A stretch of DNA of 35,169 nucleotides from Candidatus Peregrinibacteria bacterium CG_4_9_14_0_2_um_filter_53_11 (GTDB lineage: Bacteria > Patescibacteriota > Gracilibacteria > UBA1369 > UM-FILTER-53-11). Within the stretch, counting starts at the first letter, position 1. Every line of letters starts with the position of its first letter. The notes beneath the pieces are model-generated. The model saw only the letters and a program-made list of their open reading frames with translations, did no database searches and was not told the DNA's origin. Shown piece by piece: positions 7,818-16,681 of this stretch. The stretch covers positions 1 through 35,169 of the forward strand of contig PFRX01000022.1 of the NCBI GenBank assembly GCA_002788775.1, in the 5' to 3' direction. A program made the translations under genes and the position numbers.

Positions 7818-8686
7818 GCACAAACTCGCCTTTCACAACTCTACGCCGCAGCTTTGACGGACTGGGCCGCAACTGGACGACAACGATTCCCGCCCTCATC
7901 GTGCTCGCCCTCGTCCTGACTCTCTTCCACACCCTACTGCTGGTGCACCAACGCGCCGAGGAGACGATCCACTCGCTTGAAGACAAGCTGAGCGTAACGG
8001 TTTATATCAAGGAAGGTGCAGACAGTTTTGAGGTAAGTCAGCTTATCAGCAAGCTCAAGGATCACACTGACCTTATAAGTGAGATCGAGTACACTTCGGA
8101 ACAAGATGCCTGGGAGCTGCTCAATCAGACCTTCTCACTCGACACGGCATTTTTGGAAAAGTACAGTGTCTCGCTGCCCCCACACATCTCGATCATTCCA
8201 ACGGGCGCGGATGCACTGCCTCGGATTCAAGAGCTCGTCATACAAGAAGGCCAGGGGCTGACCGTAGATGAGGGGCAGGTGGGAGATCAACAGAAAAGGC
8301 TTACCGATGAGCTGGTGAGCTTCATCGATGGCCTCAGGGCAAGCACAGTAAAGACCCTCCTCTTTTTCATGATCCTCTTTGGTAGTGCAGGAGTCCTCCT
8401 TATTAGTACGATCATCCATCTGAGCCTACAGGCACGGAGCAAAGAGATTATGATAATGAAGCTCGTCGGCGCTCAACGAAGCAAAATTACCACACCCTAC
8501 CTCATCGAAGGAGTTCTGATGGGAATCGGCGCATTCATACTCCATCTCATATTTGTCACCATACTCCCCTTCTCCACACTCGCGACCAAGTTCGCACTCA
8601 ATGCGCTTGTCTTTGAGCTGGCGGCGGTAACCATCCTCGGAGGAGTAACAAGCTATGTAGCAACAACTCTTTACCTCAAAAAGTAA
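7814..8686 (+). CDS. ftsX: Cell division protein FtsX
   Basis: FtsX is the membrane partner of the FtsE ATPase and signals to peptidoglycan hydrolases at the septum or cell wall. The 290-residue protein has the family layout: a cytoplasmic N-terminus, TM1 (about 22-45), an extracellular domain of about 125 residues starting with the conserved S-V-T-V-Y-I-K, then TM2-TM4 (about 175-200, 230-250 and 262-285). The cytoplasmic loop has R-S-K-E-I-M-I-M-K-L-V-G-A, a hallmark of FtsX/MacB-type permeases. ftsE is not adjacent, so it must be encoded elsewhere if present. The gene sits in an operon with overlapping starts; recO follows after three bases. Confidence 0.93.
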   Translation: MSTNSPFTTLRRSFDGLGRNWTTTIPALIVLALVLTLFHTLLLVHQRAEETIHSLEDKLSVTVYIKEGADSFEVSQLISKLKDHTDLISEIEYTSEQDAWELLNQTFSLDTAFLEKYSVSLPPHISIIPTGADALPRIQELVIQEGQGLTVDEGQVGDQQKRLTDELVSFIDGLRASTVKTLLFFMILFGSAGVLLISTIIHLSLQARSKEIMIMKLVGAQRSKITTPYLIEGVLMGIGAFILHLIFVTILPFSTLATKFALNALVFELAAVTILGGVTSYVATTLYLKK

Positions 8687-8689
8687 CTC

Positions 8690-9262
8690 ATGCAGAAGCG
8701 CACGATTAACGGACTCATTCTGCGCCTAACTCCTCTGCAGGAATACGACAGGATTATCACCCTCTTTTCGAAAGAAGAGGGCGTTATCCGCATCTTTGCC
8801 AAGGGAGTGAGACGATTCAAAAGTACACGGAGCTTCCACCTCGACCTCCTCAACTACGTCCGTATGGAGGTTGAAGAGTCTCAAAAAACAACGGCTCTAC
8901 CAAGGCCCTACCTCCGCGAGGTCCGCTGCAACAATCCCCTCTCCGAACTCAAAAAAGATCCCCACCGCTTTGCCGTGGGGTGCATGGTTGCCTCTTTTAT
9001 TGCACGAATGGTCCCCGAAGCCTCATATCGTCAAGACGAGCTCTACGAGCTCACCGAGACCTCACTAATGACCCTCAACGTCCTCTCCGATCCCAACCAG
9101 CATCTCTTCACCTTTCTGCTCAAAGCCCTTCGCATACTGGGACACCTCCCCAACAACATCTCAAAAACAACACTCAAGAAAAAGCTGGTAGAAAGGCTCG
9201 AGGCACTCGATCCTCAGTTCACCTTGCAAGCTCGGCGAACATTGGGAACCTTCTCGATGTAA
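8690..9262 (+). CDS. recO: DNA repair protein RecO (short form)
   Basis: RecO helps RecR load RecA onto SSB-coated single-stranded DNA. The N-terminal OB fold is clear (G-L-I-L-R-L-T-P-L-Q-E-Y-D-R-I-I-T-L-F-S, then I-F-A-K-G-V-R-R), followed by a helical domain containing the usual Y-x-x-E-L-x-E-L-T-E-like helix. At 190 residues it is about 50 shorter than most RecO proteins and lacks the C-terminal Cys4 zinc-finger region. Its last ~16 codons overlap the convergent rel gene (49 bases). Last gene of the 7057 operon. The call is firm for the OB fold; the short C-terminus may be natural in reduced genomes. Confidence 0.85.
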   Translation: MQKRTINGLILRLTPLQEYDRIITLFSKEEGVIRIFAKGVRRFKSTRSFHLDLLNYVRMEVEESQKTTALPRPYLREVRCNNPLSELKKDPHRFAVGCMVASFIARMVPEASYRQDELYELTETSLMTLNVLSDPNQHLFTFLLKALRILGHLPNNISKTTLKKKLVERLEALDPQFTLQARRTLGTFSM

Positions 9263-11535
9263 GAAAGAAGCTTGTCGAGCTGGTCGATATTCTCAATCTC
9301 CAAAACAAAGTTAATTTTGGCGACCGATTTTTCGGCGGGATCCTGGTAGAAGTAGAGGATGTTAACACCCTGCTGAGCAATAACCCCCGAGATATCACGC
9401 ACGAGCCCCAGACGGTCTTCGACCTCAACTAAGATCTGGACCGCATAGGTATTGGGGAGAGCCGACTTCTGCTTGGTGTGATCAAGCACGGTCACCGGAA
9501 CGAGTCTATACGGATCGGAGTTGCGGATCACCGTACAGTCCTTTTTGTGGAGCGAGACTCCTTTACCGCGGGTTATAAAGCCGACGAGCGATTCGTTTAA
9601 ACTCGCCTTGCAGCACTTCACGAAACGGTAGGGCACTTGAGACATACCCCCAATCAAAACCTGCAGCTGTGGAACTCCGGTCTCACCACGCTTAGCACGC
9701 TCGCGCTTGAGCTCCTTCTTGTTAATGAAAACTTTTCCGGGAACACGCTTATCGTCGCCAAGATCTTTTTGGACACCCCGTGCCCCCAGAAGCTCCTCAA
9801 GAGTGAAGAGCTTTTTAATAACAGTGCTGGGAAGAAGCGTCCCCTGACCGACCTCCGCAAGAACTCCCTCACGCTGTTTTCTTGTGAGCCTTCGCCCCTC
9901 GTAATTCTTCAAAAGTGACAGAGTCATATCGAGAGGTGCCTTACCGAGCTGGTGCAGCTTCTCATTAATAAGACCTCGACCATCTCGGATATTGCGCTGC
10001 TCATCGAGAGTACGGAACCAGGCCTTGATACGGTTGCGCGCATGAGTCGTCTTTACAAAAGTGAGCCACGACTGGCGGGGGCCGGCATTTTTACGCGTAA
10101 TAATTTCGACGACCTCACCATTGTGGAGAACGTAGTCGATGGGAACTATGGTTCCATTAACGCGGGCACCGATACAGTGATTACCCACCTCGGTATGGAC
10201 GGCATAAGAAAAGTCTACCGGGGTCGCGCCAGCGGGCAGATCCTTAACATCCCCACGTGGAGTAAGAACGAAGATCCTATCATGAAGGACATCAGACTGC
10301 AGATCGCTGAGAAGTTCCTGATTATTCTGGGCCTCCTGCTCAAGTGTGCGCAGATCACTGATCCACTCACGCTGCTGCTCAAAGAGCTCCTCGTCACGAT
10401 CGATCACAACATCCTCAAGCTGCTTCTTTTTAAGATGGACATCCTTACTACCCGTTGTCAGAACACCCTTCTCCTCGTAGATCCAGTGAGCGGCAATTCC
10501 AAACTCACCCGAGTGATGCATTGAGAGCGTCCTCAGCTGAACCTCGGTTGGACGAGTATAGTTTTTGGGACCAAGACCGACCACCGTCGTGTGAAGACTA
10601 CGGTAGCCGTTGACCTTCGGAACGGCCACATAGTCCTTAAAACGATAGGCCAGCGGGGTGAAGTTATTGTGAACGATCCCCAGAGCGGTATAAAGATGGC
10701 CGGTGTACTCCTTCCCGTACTTGTAGATATCGGGAAGGATGATGCGCATCGCAAAAACATCAAAGATATCATCAACACTGTTTTTATTCTTCTTCTGCAT
10801 CTTGCGGTAGATCGAGTAAATCCCCTTAACACGGCCATCAACCTCCCCCTGGATCCCCTCTTGAGCCAACATATCCTTAAGGATTTTTTTCGCGATGCCG
10901 ATATACTTTTCGCGCCACTTACCCGTCTTGGCCAGCTGGTCGGCAATATCTTTATAAACGGGCGGCTGGAGATGTTTAAAGCAGAGATCTTCAAGCTCCG
11001 TCTTAAGACGGTAGATACCGAGTCGAGCGGCAATCGGGGCATAAACATTCATCGTTTCTTGCGCGATACGCTCCTGCTTTTCACGGGGAACGTGGTCGAG
11101 TGTTTGCATATTGTGGAGGCGATCGCACAGCTTCAACATAACCACACGAATGTCGTCGGCCATCGCCAAAAAGAGTTTTCTGAGATTGGCCACCTGAGGG
11201 TCATTCAGACGAGACCGAACCTTGCTCAGCTTAACCAATCCCGAGCAAAGATGACGGATCGTCGCACCGAAGATCTTCTCGATATCGTCCAAGGTACGGT
11301 CGGTGTCTTCCGCGACATCGTGAAGAATCGCGGTGATAATTGAGTCTTCATCGGGGTGGTAGTCGAGCAAGATATAGGCAACACTCAGAGGATGAATAAT
11401 GTAAGGATCCCCGGAATAACGCTTCTGTCCGCGGTGAGCTTCCTCGGCAAACTCGTAGGCACTCATAACCCGCTCCTCATTGAGTGTGGGTAAGTACGTA
11501 CGCGCTTTTTCTATGACATCTTTTATAGTGACCAT
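9214..11535 (-). CDS. rel: Bifunctional (p)ppGpp synthetase/hydrolase
   Basis: This enzyme makes and degrades the alarmone (p)ppGpp in response to starvation. Starting at 11535 the protein has 773 residues. The HD hydrolase is intact (His48, His72-Asp73 in L-H-D-V-A-E-D-T, and a later K-L-C-D-R-L-H-N-M). The synthetase follows (about 225-340) with Y-R-F-K-D-Y-V-A, the R-x-K-D type found in bifunctional Rel rather than the E-x-D-D type of RelA. The TGS domain (R-I-F-V-L-T-P-R-G-D) and C-terminal ACT domain are present. A longer start at 11598 would include the promoter, so I chose 11535. The 588-aa membrane protein gene lies just upstream on the same strand. Confidence 0.96.
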   Translation of the reverse strand: MVTIKDVIEKARTYLPTLNEERVMSAYEFAEEAHRGQKRYSGDPYIIHPLSVAYILLDYHPDEDSIITAILHDVAEDTDRTLDDIEKIFGATIRHLCSGLVKLSKVRSRLNDPQVANLRKLFLAMADDIRVVMLKLCDRLHNMQTLDHVPREKQERIAQETMNVYAPIAARLGIYRLKTELEDLCFKHLQPPVYKDIADQLAKTGKWREKYIGIAKKILKDMLAQEGIQGEVDGRVKGIYSIYRKMQKKNKNSVDDIFDVFAMRIILPDIYKYGKEYTGHLYTALGIVHNNFTPLAYRFKDYVAVPKVNGYRSLHTTVVGLGPKNYTRPTEVQLRTLSMHHSGEFGIAAHWIYEEKGVLTTGSKDVHLKKKQLEDVVIDRDEELFEQQREWISDLRTLEQEAQNNQELLSDLQSDVLHDRIFVLTPRGDVKDLPAGATPVDFSYAVHTEVGNHCIGARVNGTIVPIDYVLHNGEVVEIITRKNAGPRQSWLTFVKTTHARNRIKAWFRTLDEQRNIRDGRGLINEKLHQLGKAPLDMTLSLLKNYEGRRLTRKQREGVLAEVGQGTLLPSTVIKKLFTLEELLGARGVQKDLGDDKRVPGKVFINKKELKRERAKRGETGVPQLQVLIGGMSQVPYRFVKCCKASLNESLVGFITRGKGVSLHKKDCTVIRNSDPYRLVPVTVLDHTKQKSALPNTYAVQILVEVEDRLGLVRDISGVIAQQGVNILYFYQDPAEKSVAKINFVLEIENIDQLDKLLSYIEKVPNVRRACKVN

Positions 11536-11545
11536 GCAACTTTTG

Positions 11546-11574
11546 ATTCTACGGTATAAGAATACCACATACAA
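11546..11574 (-). promoter_or_regulatory. rel promoter, near-leaderless
   Basis: On the minus strand: TTGTAT (11569-11574), a 17-base spacer and TAGAAT (11546-11551). The predicted transcript start near 11539 is only about four bases before the ATG at 11535 and leaves no room for a Shine-Dalgarno sequence. Confidence 0.55.
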
Positions 11575-11646
11575 TAGCTGGTGTTCGTCAAATAACACTC
11601 ATCACGAGCGCCCATAAGTTAGAACGTTAAGTTCCAAGAGATGTTT

Positions 11647-13413
11647 CTAGAATCCGCCTCCCGGTTGAGTAATGTAGTCGTGAGAGGCGTTGGGCGTGAT
11701 GACCGTCTTGTAAAGAGGATCGCCACTCGTCGATCCGGTCACCGGAGCCGGAGTTGCGGGGCGTGGTGGCTCTGCTCCCTCAATGGGGATGATGAGCTGC
11801 AAGTCGGAGTCGGGAACATCAAAGACCTTGGTCCCGGCAACAAGTGCCTCTTGGTTAAGCTCGATATCCTGAATGCGACGAGCCAGTTTAGGAAGAGCTT
11901 GATCGAAATAGGATCGGATCTCTTGAAGCGACTTAAAACGAGCACGAAGAGCAACAACATCCTGACTAACCTTTATGAATGAGTTGAGGCGCTCGTCGGC
12001 GGTCGCACCATTCAGTGTCTTAACAGCCTCAAAGAAGATCGCCTCATCAGAGGTCTGCTTGGCCGTGAGTGTCGTATAGTCAGCCTGTATCCGAGAGACC
12101 TCGTCGTCTATGGCGGTGAGGCTCGCCGCCCCTTCATCATAGAGCTTTTTTAGGAGCGCAAGGTGGCCACGCAGACGAGAGCGCCGATCGGAGGCGGTGT
12201 CCAGAAGCTCATTGATATCAACTTGATAGGCGTTCTCAATGCGACGGAAGCCAAAGACGTAGCTTGAGAAAACTGAGGTTGCGACCATCTCAGTCCCAAC
12301 GGCAGTTGTCGAAGCGATCCCGGTGGAATCAATAACTACAGGCTGTGTTGCCTTACCGCTCCCTACCTCGGTAGAGGTGGGAACTCCCGTAGTGGGAACA
12401 CGCGGACGCTGCACGGGAGTCTCGGTTGCGGGCCCTTCCCCTAAGAGGCCGGCAAGTGGATTTCCATAGTTTTGAGTATACCAGCCCCAGCCGAACCATC
12501 CTGCGGCTCCAACCAGTGCCAAAATAACAATGCATCCACACCCTCGGACCAGTGAGCGGCGAGAAATATGGAGCTCGTGAAGAAGTTCATCAACTTTATC
12601 CATGAAAGAAAGGCCTTCTTCCTCCTCCTCATCATCTCCGGGGGAGTCAGCTCCCTCATCGGACCCTTCACTAAGATCCTTAAATCCCACCGTCTTCTCA
12701 AGGGTCTCTTTGGCATCACTGATCATCGGATCCTCATCAATAGTTTTCTTCTCCTGCTCTTCGACCTTCTCTGAAGAAGAAAGAACCTCGCCTTCCACAG
12801 AGCCCGCCTCATCTTCATCAGCAAAGTAGTCGTCACCATCGTCCGCCTCATCATCCTCGCCATAGAGAGGTTCTGCAGGCTCGACGGGCTGAGAAGGTTC
12901 AAGATAAGGTTCAGCAGGTAGTTCTTCGGCAAGCGAACTCGGTGGGGCAGGAGGCCGAGGAGGCACCGGCGGTGGAGGTGGCAAGGTCGAGACCGAAAAC
13001 GGTTCTGAGGGTGTGCCCGCCGGAGCAGTCGTAGAGGGAGCGCCCTGATAGGAAGGATCCTCGTACGAAGGTTCTTGATACGAATCGGCCTGATCGAGAG
13101 CCTCATCGAAGGTCCCGGGGAGAGGGTCTCCCCCATCGGACTCTGTAGATAAATAAGGGTCGGGTTCTTGAGTAAGTTCGACAGGAGCATCTGGTTCGAC
13201 AGAGGCCGCTGATGAAAGAGGAGGCAGAGGTGCGGAGGCAGCTTCCGGAGTGGATGGTGGTGGTGTAGCCGGCTGTGAGACTCCCCATAAACTCATCAAG
13301 TCATCAGCGGATGGCTGAGCGGGCGTGGCGGGAGACGGTGGCAGCTGTGCGTCACCGGAAACGGCAGTAGAGGGTACCGACTGAGGCTCTGGAGGTTTTT
13401 GATCGTCTGTCAT
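11647..13413 (-). CDS. Membrane-anchored protein with long Pro/acid-rich cytoplasmic region
   Basis: I do not recognise this 588-residue protein. Residues 1-270 or so are low complexity, rich in Pro, Ser, Ala, Asp and Glu with P-P-P-P-P-V-P-P-R-P-P-like runs and a D-D-E-E-E-E-E patch, and are probably disordered. A short amphipathic stretch (M-D-K-V-D-E-L-L-H-E-L-H) precedes one membrane helix (about 292-312) that starts with C-G-C. The extracellular part has a Thr/Pro linker and a helical, coiled-coil-like domain (about 400-540) ending in a short tail. Lack of a signal peptide and the acidic N-terminus suggest N-in topology. It precedes rel by 111 bases on the same strand. An extended -10 box lies about 14 bases upstream of its ATG. 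Confidence 0.75.
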   Translation of the reverse strand: MTDDQKPPEPQSVPSTAVSGDAQLPPSPATPAQPSADDLMSLWGVSQPATPPPSTPEAASAPLPPLSSAASVEPDAPVELTQEPDPYLSTESDGGDPLPGTFDEALDQADSYQEPSYEDPSYQGAPSTTAPAGTPSEPFSVSTLPPPPPVPPRPPAPPSSLAEELPAEPYLEPSQPVEPAEPLYGEDDEADDGDDYFADEDEAGSVEGEVLSSSEKVEEQEKKTIDEDPMISDAKETLEKTVGFKDLSEGSDEGADSPGDDEEEEEGLSFMDKVDELLHELHISRRSLVRGCGCIVILALVGAAGWFGWGWYTQNYGNPLAGLLGEGPATETPVQRPRVPTTGVPTSTEVGSGKATQPVVIDSTGIASTTAVGTEMVATSVFSSYVFGFRRIENAYQVDINELLDTASDRRSRLRGHLALLKKLYDEGAASLTAIDDEVSRIQADYTTLTAKQTSDEAIFFEAVKTLNGATADERLNSFIKVSQDVVALRARFKSLQEIRSYFDQALPKLARRIQDIELNQEALVAGTKVFDVPDSDLQLIIPIEGAEPPRPATPAPVTGSTSGDPLYKTVITPNASHDYITQPGGGF

Positions 13414-13427
13414 AGATATATCTGCTA

Positions 13428-13436
13428 ATTATACCA
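13428..13436 (-). promoter_or_regulatory. Extended -10 promoter for the 588-aa membrane protein
   Basis: Minus strand TGG then TATAAT (13428-13436), a consensus extended -10. A TTGACA further up is 27 bases away, too far to act as its -35. The leader would be about 8 bases. Confidence 0.55.
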
Positions 13437-13475
13437 CAAAAAGGCGCGGTGGGCGAGGTCTGTCAACCTCTTACT

Positions 13476-13505
13476 TTGGACATACTCAAGAGGCGCGGCT
13501 ACAAT
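13476..13505 (+). promoter_or_regulatory. hppA promoter
   Basis: TTGGAC (13476-13481), an 18-base spacer and TACAAT (13500-13505). The leader to the ATG at 13564 would be about 50 bases, longer than most in this window. The 150-base region 13414-13563 holds only this and the divergent promoter. Confidence 0.5.
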
Positions 13506-13563
13506 ATCCAACCAGCAAAACCCTACAAATAGACCGTTTTTTATCCCTCTTATTTATCTTCCT

Positions 13564-15609
13564 ATGGCCATCGCCTATATCGCTCTCGGAACCGCCGTTA
13601 TATCCCTTATCTATGCCATTATTTTGGCATGGCAGACACTGAACTATCCCAGTGGATCAGACAAGATGCGTGAGATTGCCTCACATATCCAAGAAGGAGC
13701 ACAGGCCTACCTGAATCGTCAGTCAAAGGCGATCGCACTTGTTGCAATCCTCATTTTCGTCATCCTCCTCTTGGCGTTCAGAGCCCACGGACTTCTCTTG
13801 GCCGGCGGCTTCTTGATTGGCGCCTTCTTCTCAGGCCTGGCCGGTTACATCGGCATGTCGATCTCAGTTCGCGCTAATGTAAGGACGGCAGAGGCTGCAC
13901 ATAAAGGTCTAGGACACGCCCTCACCGTCGCCTTTAAAGGTGGATCAGTCACGGGTTTCGCGGTCGTCGGACTAGCTCTTCTTGGTGTAAGCGGACTCTA
14001 CATTCTCTTCCAGAGCATAGGCGGCCTCAGCTTCTCAGAAGTACCAACTCTTCTCATCGGATTCGGTTTTGGAGCCTCACTCGTCTCACTCTTTGCCCGT
14101 GTGGGTGGAGGAATTTTCACGAAGGCTGCCGATGTCGGAGCCGACTTGGTGGGAAAAGTAGAGGCGGGAATCCCAGAGGATGACCCTCGCAACCCAGCCG
14201 TCATCGCAGACAATGTTGGTGACAATGTTGGTGACTGTGCCGGTATGGGAGCGGATCTTTTTGAGACCTATGCCGTAACGTTGATCTCGGGAATGATTTT
14301 GGCCGCGAGCGTTTTGGGAACAAAAGAGACCATCGAATACCCACTCATGCTCGGTGTTGTCGCCATTCTGGGCTCAATTATCGGAAGCCTCTTCGTCCGC
14401 TTGGGAAAGCGCAAGAACATCATGAAGGCCCTCTATAACGGAATGATCGTCACGGGAGTTATCTCGGCAGTCGGCTTCTACTTCGTCACCGACTACATGC
14501 TCAAGGACATGAACATCTTCTACACATCGCTGATCGGCCTTGCAGTAACTCTCCTCATCACTGTTATAACCGAGTACTACACCTCAACAGAGTACGGGCC
14601 CGTCAAAGAGGTGGCAAAGGCCAGTGAGACCGGTGCGGCAACTAATATCATCTCAGGTCTAGCAGTTGGTCTCCGCAGCACCTTCGCCCCCGTCCTTGTC
14701 ATCGTCCTAGCGATTCTCGGCGCCTACTACCTGGGTGAGGCCTCAACACTGGGCAATGGAATCTACGGTATCGCCGTAGCCGCCATCTCGATGCTCTCAA
14801 CAACAGGCATGGTCATTGCCATCGACTCATACGGTCCCATCACAGACAACGCAGGCGGAATCGCGGAGATGGCCGGACTACCCGAAGAAGTTCGCAAGCA
14901 CACAGACGAGCTCGACGCAGTGGGAAATACAACCAAGGCCGTCACAAAAGGTTATGCGATCGCATCGGCAGCTCTTGCAGCTCTCGTTCTCTTCCAGGCA
15001 TTCACCGAAGAGGTAAACGCCGTTGGTGGAGTTATCTCATTCGATCTCAGTGACCACTTCGTCCTCGTCGGACTTATCCTCGGTGGACTCCTCCCCTTCG
15101 TCTTCGCCTCATCGGCAATGGCATCGGTTGGACGTGCGGCTCAGGATGTCGTTAAAGAGGTACGCCGCCAGTTCCGTGAGATCAAAGGAATCATGGATGG
15201 AACAGGCAAGCCCGAGTATGCTCGCTGTGTCGATATCGTTACGAAAGCGGCTCTAAAAGAGATGATCTTCCCCGGAGTTCTCGCGGTCACCTCACCTATT
15301 ATCGTCGGCTTCGTTCTTGGACCTAAGGCCCTTGGTGGACTTCTCGTCGGTGTTATCGTCGCCGGCCTCCTCCTGGCACTTCAGATGTGTACTGGTGGTG
15401 CAGCTTGGGACAACTCAAAGAAATATATCGAGATGGGACACCATGGTGGAAAAGGCTCCGAGGCTCACAAGGCTGCCGTCGTAGGTGATACGGTTGGCGA
15501 TCCATTCAAAGACACTGCCGGACCCGCTCTCAACGCCCTCATCAAAGTAATCAACACCGTTGCGCTGATCATTGGTTCTCTGATCGCAACGAACCACCTC
15601 CTCGGCTAA
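13564..15609 (+). CDS. hppA: Membrane-bound H+-translocating pyrophosphatase
   Basis: The enzyme hydrolyses cytoplasmic pyrophosphate and pumps ions across the membrane, saving ATP. The 681-residue protein is almost wholly made of about 16 membrane helices. The substrate-site motifs are intact: [32 protein letters not shown] and the C-terminal [10 protein letters not shown]. Lys458 in [10 protein letters not shown] marks the potassium-independent class (potassium-dependent enzymes have Ala there), which are proton pumps. It has its own promoter and a double hairpin at its stop codon. The DUF3006-like gene follows. Confidence 0.97.
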   Translation: MAIAYIALGTAVISLIYAIILAWQTLNYPSGSDKMREIASHIQEGAQAYLNRQSKAIALVAILIFVILLLAFRAHGLLLAGGFLIGAFFSGLAGYIGMSISVRANVRTAEAAHKGLGHALTVAFKGGSVTGFAVVGLALLGVSGLYILFQSIGGLSFSEVPTLLIGFGFGASLVSLFARVGGGIFTKAADVGADLVGKVEAGIPEDDPRNPAVIADNVGDNVGDCAGMGADLFETYAVTLISGMILAASVLGTKETIEYPLMLGVVAILGSIIGSLFVRLGKRKNIMKALYNGMIVTGVISAVGFYFVTDYMLKDMNIFYTSLIGLAVTLLITVITEYYTSTEYGPVKEVAKASETGAATNIISGLAVGLRSTFAPVLVIVLAILGAYYLGEASTLGNGIYGIAVAAISMLSTTGMVIAIDSYGPITDNAGGIAEMAGLPEEVRKHTDELDAVGNTTKAVTKGYAIASAALAALVLFQAFTEEVNAVGGVISFDLSDHFVLVGLILGGLLPFVFASSAMASVGRAAQDVVKEVRRQFREIKGIMDGTGKPEYARCVDIVTKAALKEMIFPGVLAVTSPIIVGFVLGPKALGGLLVGVIVAGLLLALQMCTGGAAWDNSKKYIEMGHHGGKGSEAHKAAVVGDTVGDPFKDTAGPALNALIKVINTVALIIGSLIATNHLLG

Positions 15610-15640
15610 ACGAGGAGGTGGGGGCCCGCCCCCTTCTTCT
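15594..15640 (+). terminator. hppA terminator region with two overlapping hairpins
   Basis: Hairpin A: CCACCTCCTCG (15594-15604), loop GCTAAA containing the stop codon, CGAGGAGGTGG (15611-15621); 11 perfect pairs. Hairpin B: GGGGGC (15620-15625) with GCCCCC (15628-15633), followed by TTCTTCT. The two share bases 15620-15621 and cannot both form completely. Either could end transcription; B has the pyrimidine tail. Confidence 0.6.
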
Positions 15641-15660
15641 AACTAACTCCCCCTATTCAT

Positions 15661-15894
15661 TTGACTTCAACCACCTCTCGCCATGGGACACTATCTGCTC
15701 GAGTCGAACGATTCGAGGGAATGTACGCTATCTTGATAGGGCCTCAGCTCAGCGAGTTCCGCTGGCCCATTCAAGAGCTGCCGTCAGATGTAAATGTCGG
15801 GGACACGGTCGTCCTCCAGCTCGTCGATGACAAACATGAGGAGGAGCAGAAGTTCGAGCAGATGAGAAAGCTCCTTGAAGAGCTCATCAACTAA
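15661..15894 (+). CDS. DUF3006-like small protein
   Basis: The 77-residue frame starts with TTG at 15661. The first ATG in frame (15721) would remove V-E-R-F-E-G, which matches the start of the DUF3006 fold (R-F-E-G-x-Y-A-I-L, then L-P-x-x-V-x-V-G-D-x-V-x-L). This small beta-barrel-like protein family has no established function. The C-terminus is a charged helix (E-E-E-Q-K-F-E-Q-M-R-K-L-L-E-E-L). It is cytoplasmic by composition. It lies 51 bases after hppA, past a predicted terminator, and ahead of a bidirectional terminator. The start codon is the weak point. Confidence 0.65.
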   Translation: MTSTTSRHGTLSARVERFEGMYAILIGPQLSEFRWPIQELPSDVNVGDTVVLQLVDDKHEEEQKFEQMRKLLEELIN

Positions 15895-15922
15895 AAAGCG
15901 GCTTCAAACCAGACTACAAAAG

Positions 15923-15953
15923 AAGAGCCCTATCCATTCAGGACAGGGCTCTT
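15923..15953. terminator. Bidirectional terminator between DUF3006-like gene and rplY
   Basis: Arms AAGAGCCCT (15923-15931) and AGGGCTCTT (15945-15953), extended inward by TCC/GGA after one A-C mismatch, with a 5-base loop. T-rich tails follow on the plus strand (TTTAAGTT), and on the minus strand (CTTTTG). It fits between two convergent stops at 15894 and 15983. Confidence 0.75.
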
Positions 15954-15982
15954 TAAGTTATATAAGGATGGAAAGGAGAACC

Positions 15983-16624
15983 TTACTCCTCACCTTTCTC
16001 TTCGGGCTTGGCCTCTTCTGAGCCAGCCGCGGCACCCGCAGACTCACCTTCAGTAGGCGTCTCTTCAGTCTCTTCACGCTTTGCCGTGACTGTTACCACG
16101 GTGTCATCGGGAAGATCAAGAACGGTAATTGCAGAAGGAACCTCAATCGCAGCTACGTGAACCGCGCTGTTGAAGTCAACAAGCTGTGTGAGGTCGACCT
16201 CAACACGGTGTATAAGATCTTTTGGAAGACACTTAATCTTAAGTTCATGCTTCTGAATACTGAGAACACCACCAAGATCTTTAACGGCCGGTGAGACACC
16301 GACAAAGTCGATCTCAACCGAGGTGGAAACCTCCTTATCCATGTTGACCAAGATAAAGTCAACATGGGAGAAATCATCCGTAACCGGATGATACTGCACA
16401 TCGTGAACAAGAACAGGATGAGTCTTACCATCTATCGAGAGTTCGATAATTGTATTCTCACCGGCCTTGCGGAAGGTGCGGCGGAAAGTCTGGTAATCCA
16501 TACTAAGGAGCATTGGATCAATCGTTGGACCGTAAAAAACGGCGGGAACACGTCCCTGACGACGGATCGCTTTGGCTTTGTGCGCTTTGTCGCGCGGTGT
16601 AACTTCAAGTAGTAATTTTTCCAT
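15983..16624 (-). CDS. rplY: Large ribosomal subunit protein bL25 (CTC/TL5 form)
   Basis: bL25 binds 5S rRNA in the large subunit. This is the longer two-domain CTC form (213 residues). The N-terminal 5S-binding domain has R-R-Q-G-R-V-P-A-V-F-Y-G near residues 21-32 and H-D-V-Q-Y-H-P-V-T-D near 74-83. The TL5 C-terminal beta domain follows (about 95-185). The last ~30 residues are an acidic Glu/Ala/Gly tail. A near-consensus promoter ends about 10 bases before the ATG, predicting a leader of only 2-3 bases, so translation probably begins without a Shine-Dalgarno sequence. Confidence 0.95.
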   Translation of the reverse strand: MEKLLLEVTPRDKAHKAKAIRRQGRVPAVFYGPTIDPMLLSMDYQTFRRTFRKAGENTIIELSIDGKTHPVLVHDVQYHPVTDDFSHVDFILVNMDKEVSTSVEIDFVGVSPAVKDLGGVLSIQKHELKIKCLPKDLIHRVEVDLTQLVDFNSAVHVAAIEVPSAITVLDLPDDTVVTVTAKREETEETPTEGESAGAAAGSEEAKPEEKGEE

Positions 16625-16633
16625 AGCGAGGGA

Positions 16634-16662
16634 ATTGTAGATAAACCTCTTTAAAAAGTCAA
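16634..16662 (-). promoter_or_regulatory. rplY promoter, near-leaderless
   Basis: Minus strand TTGACT (16657-16662), a 17-base spacer and TACAAT (16634-16639). The transcript start is expected near 16627, two or three bases before the ATG at 16624. Confidence 0.7.
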
Positions 16663-16681
16663 AGCCAAACGCACAAGGGTC

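Noticed and set aside
10591-11343. A 250-residue open frame on the plus strand inside rel
   Set aside because: It is antisense to strongly conserved rel domains and encodes no recognisable protein.
16354-16376. Short hairpin-like repeats (gtcaac / gttgac) in rplY
   Set aside because: Lies within conserved codons of rplY; no reason to think it acts as a signal.
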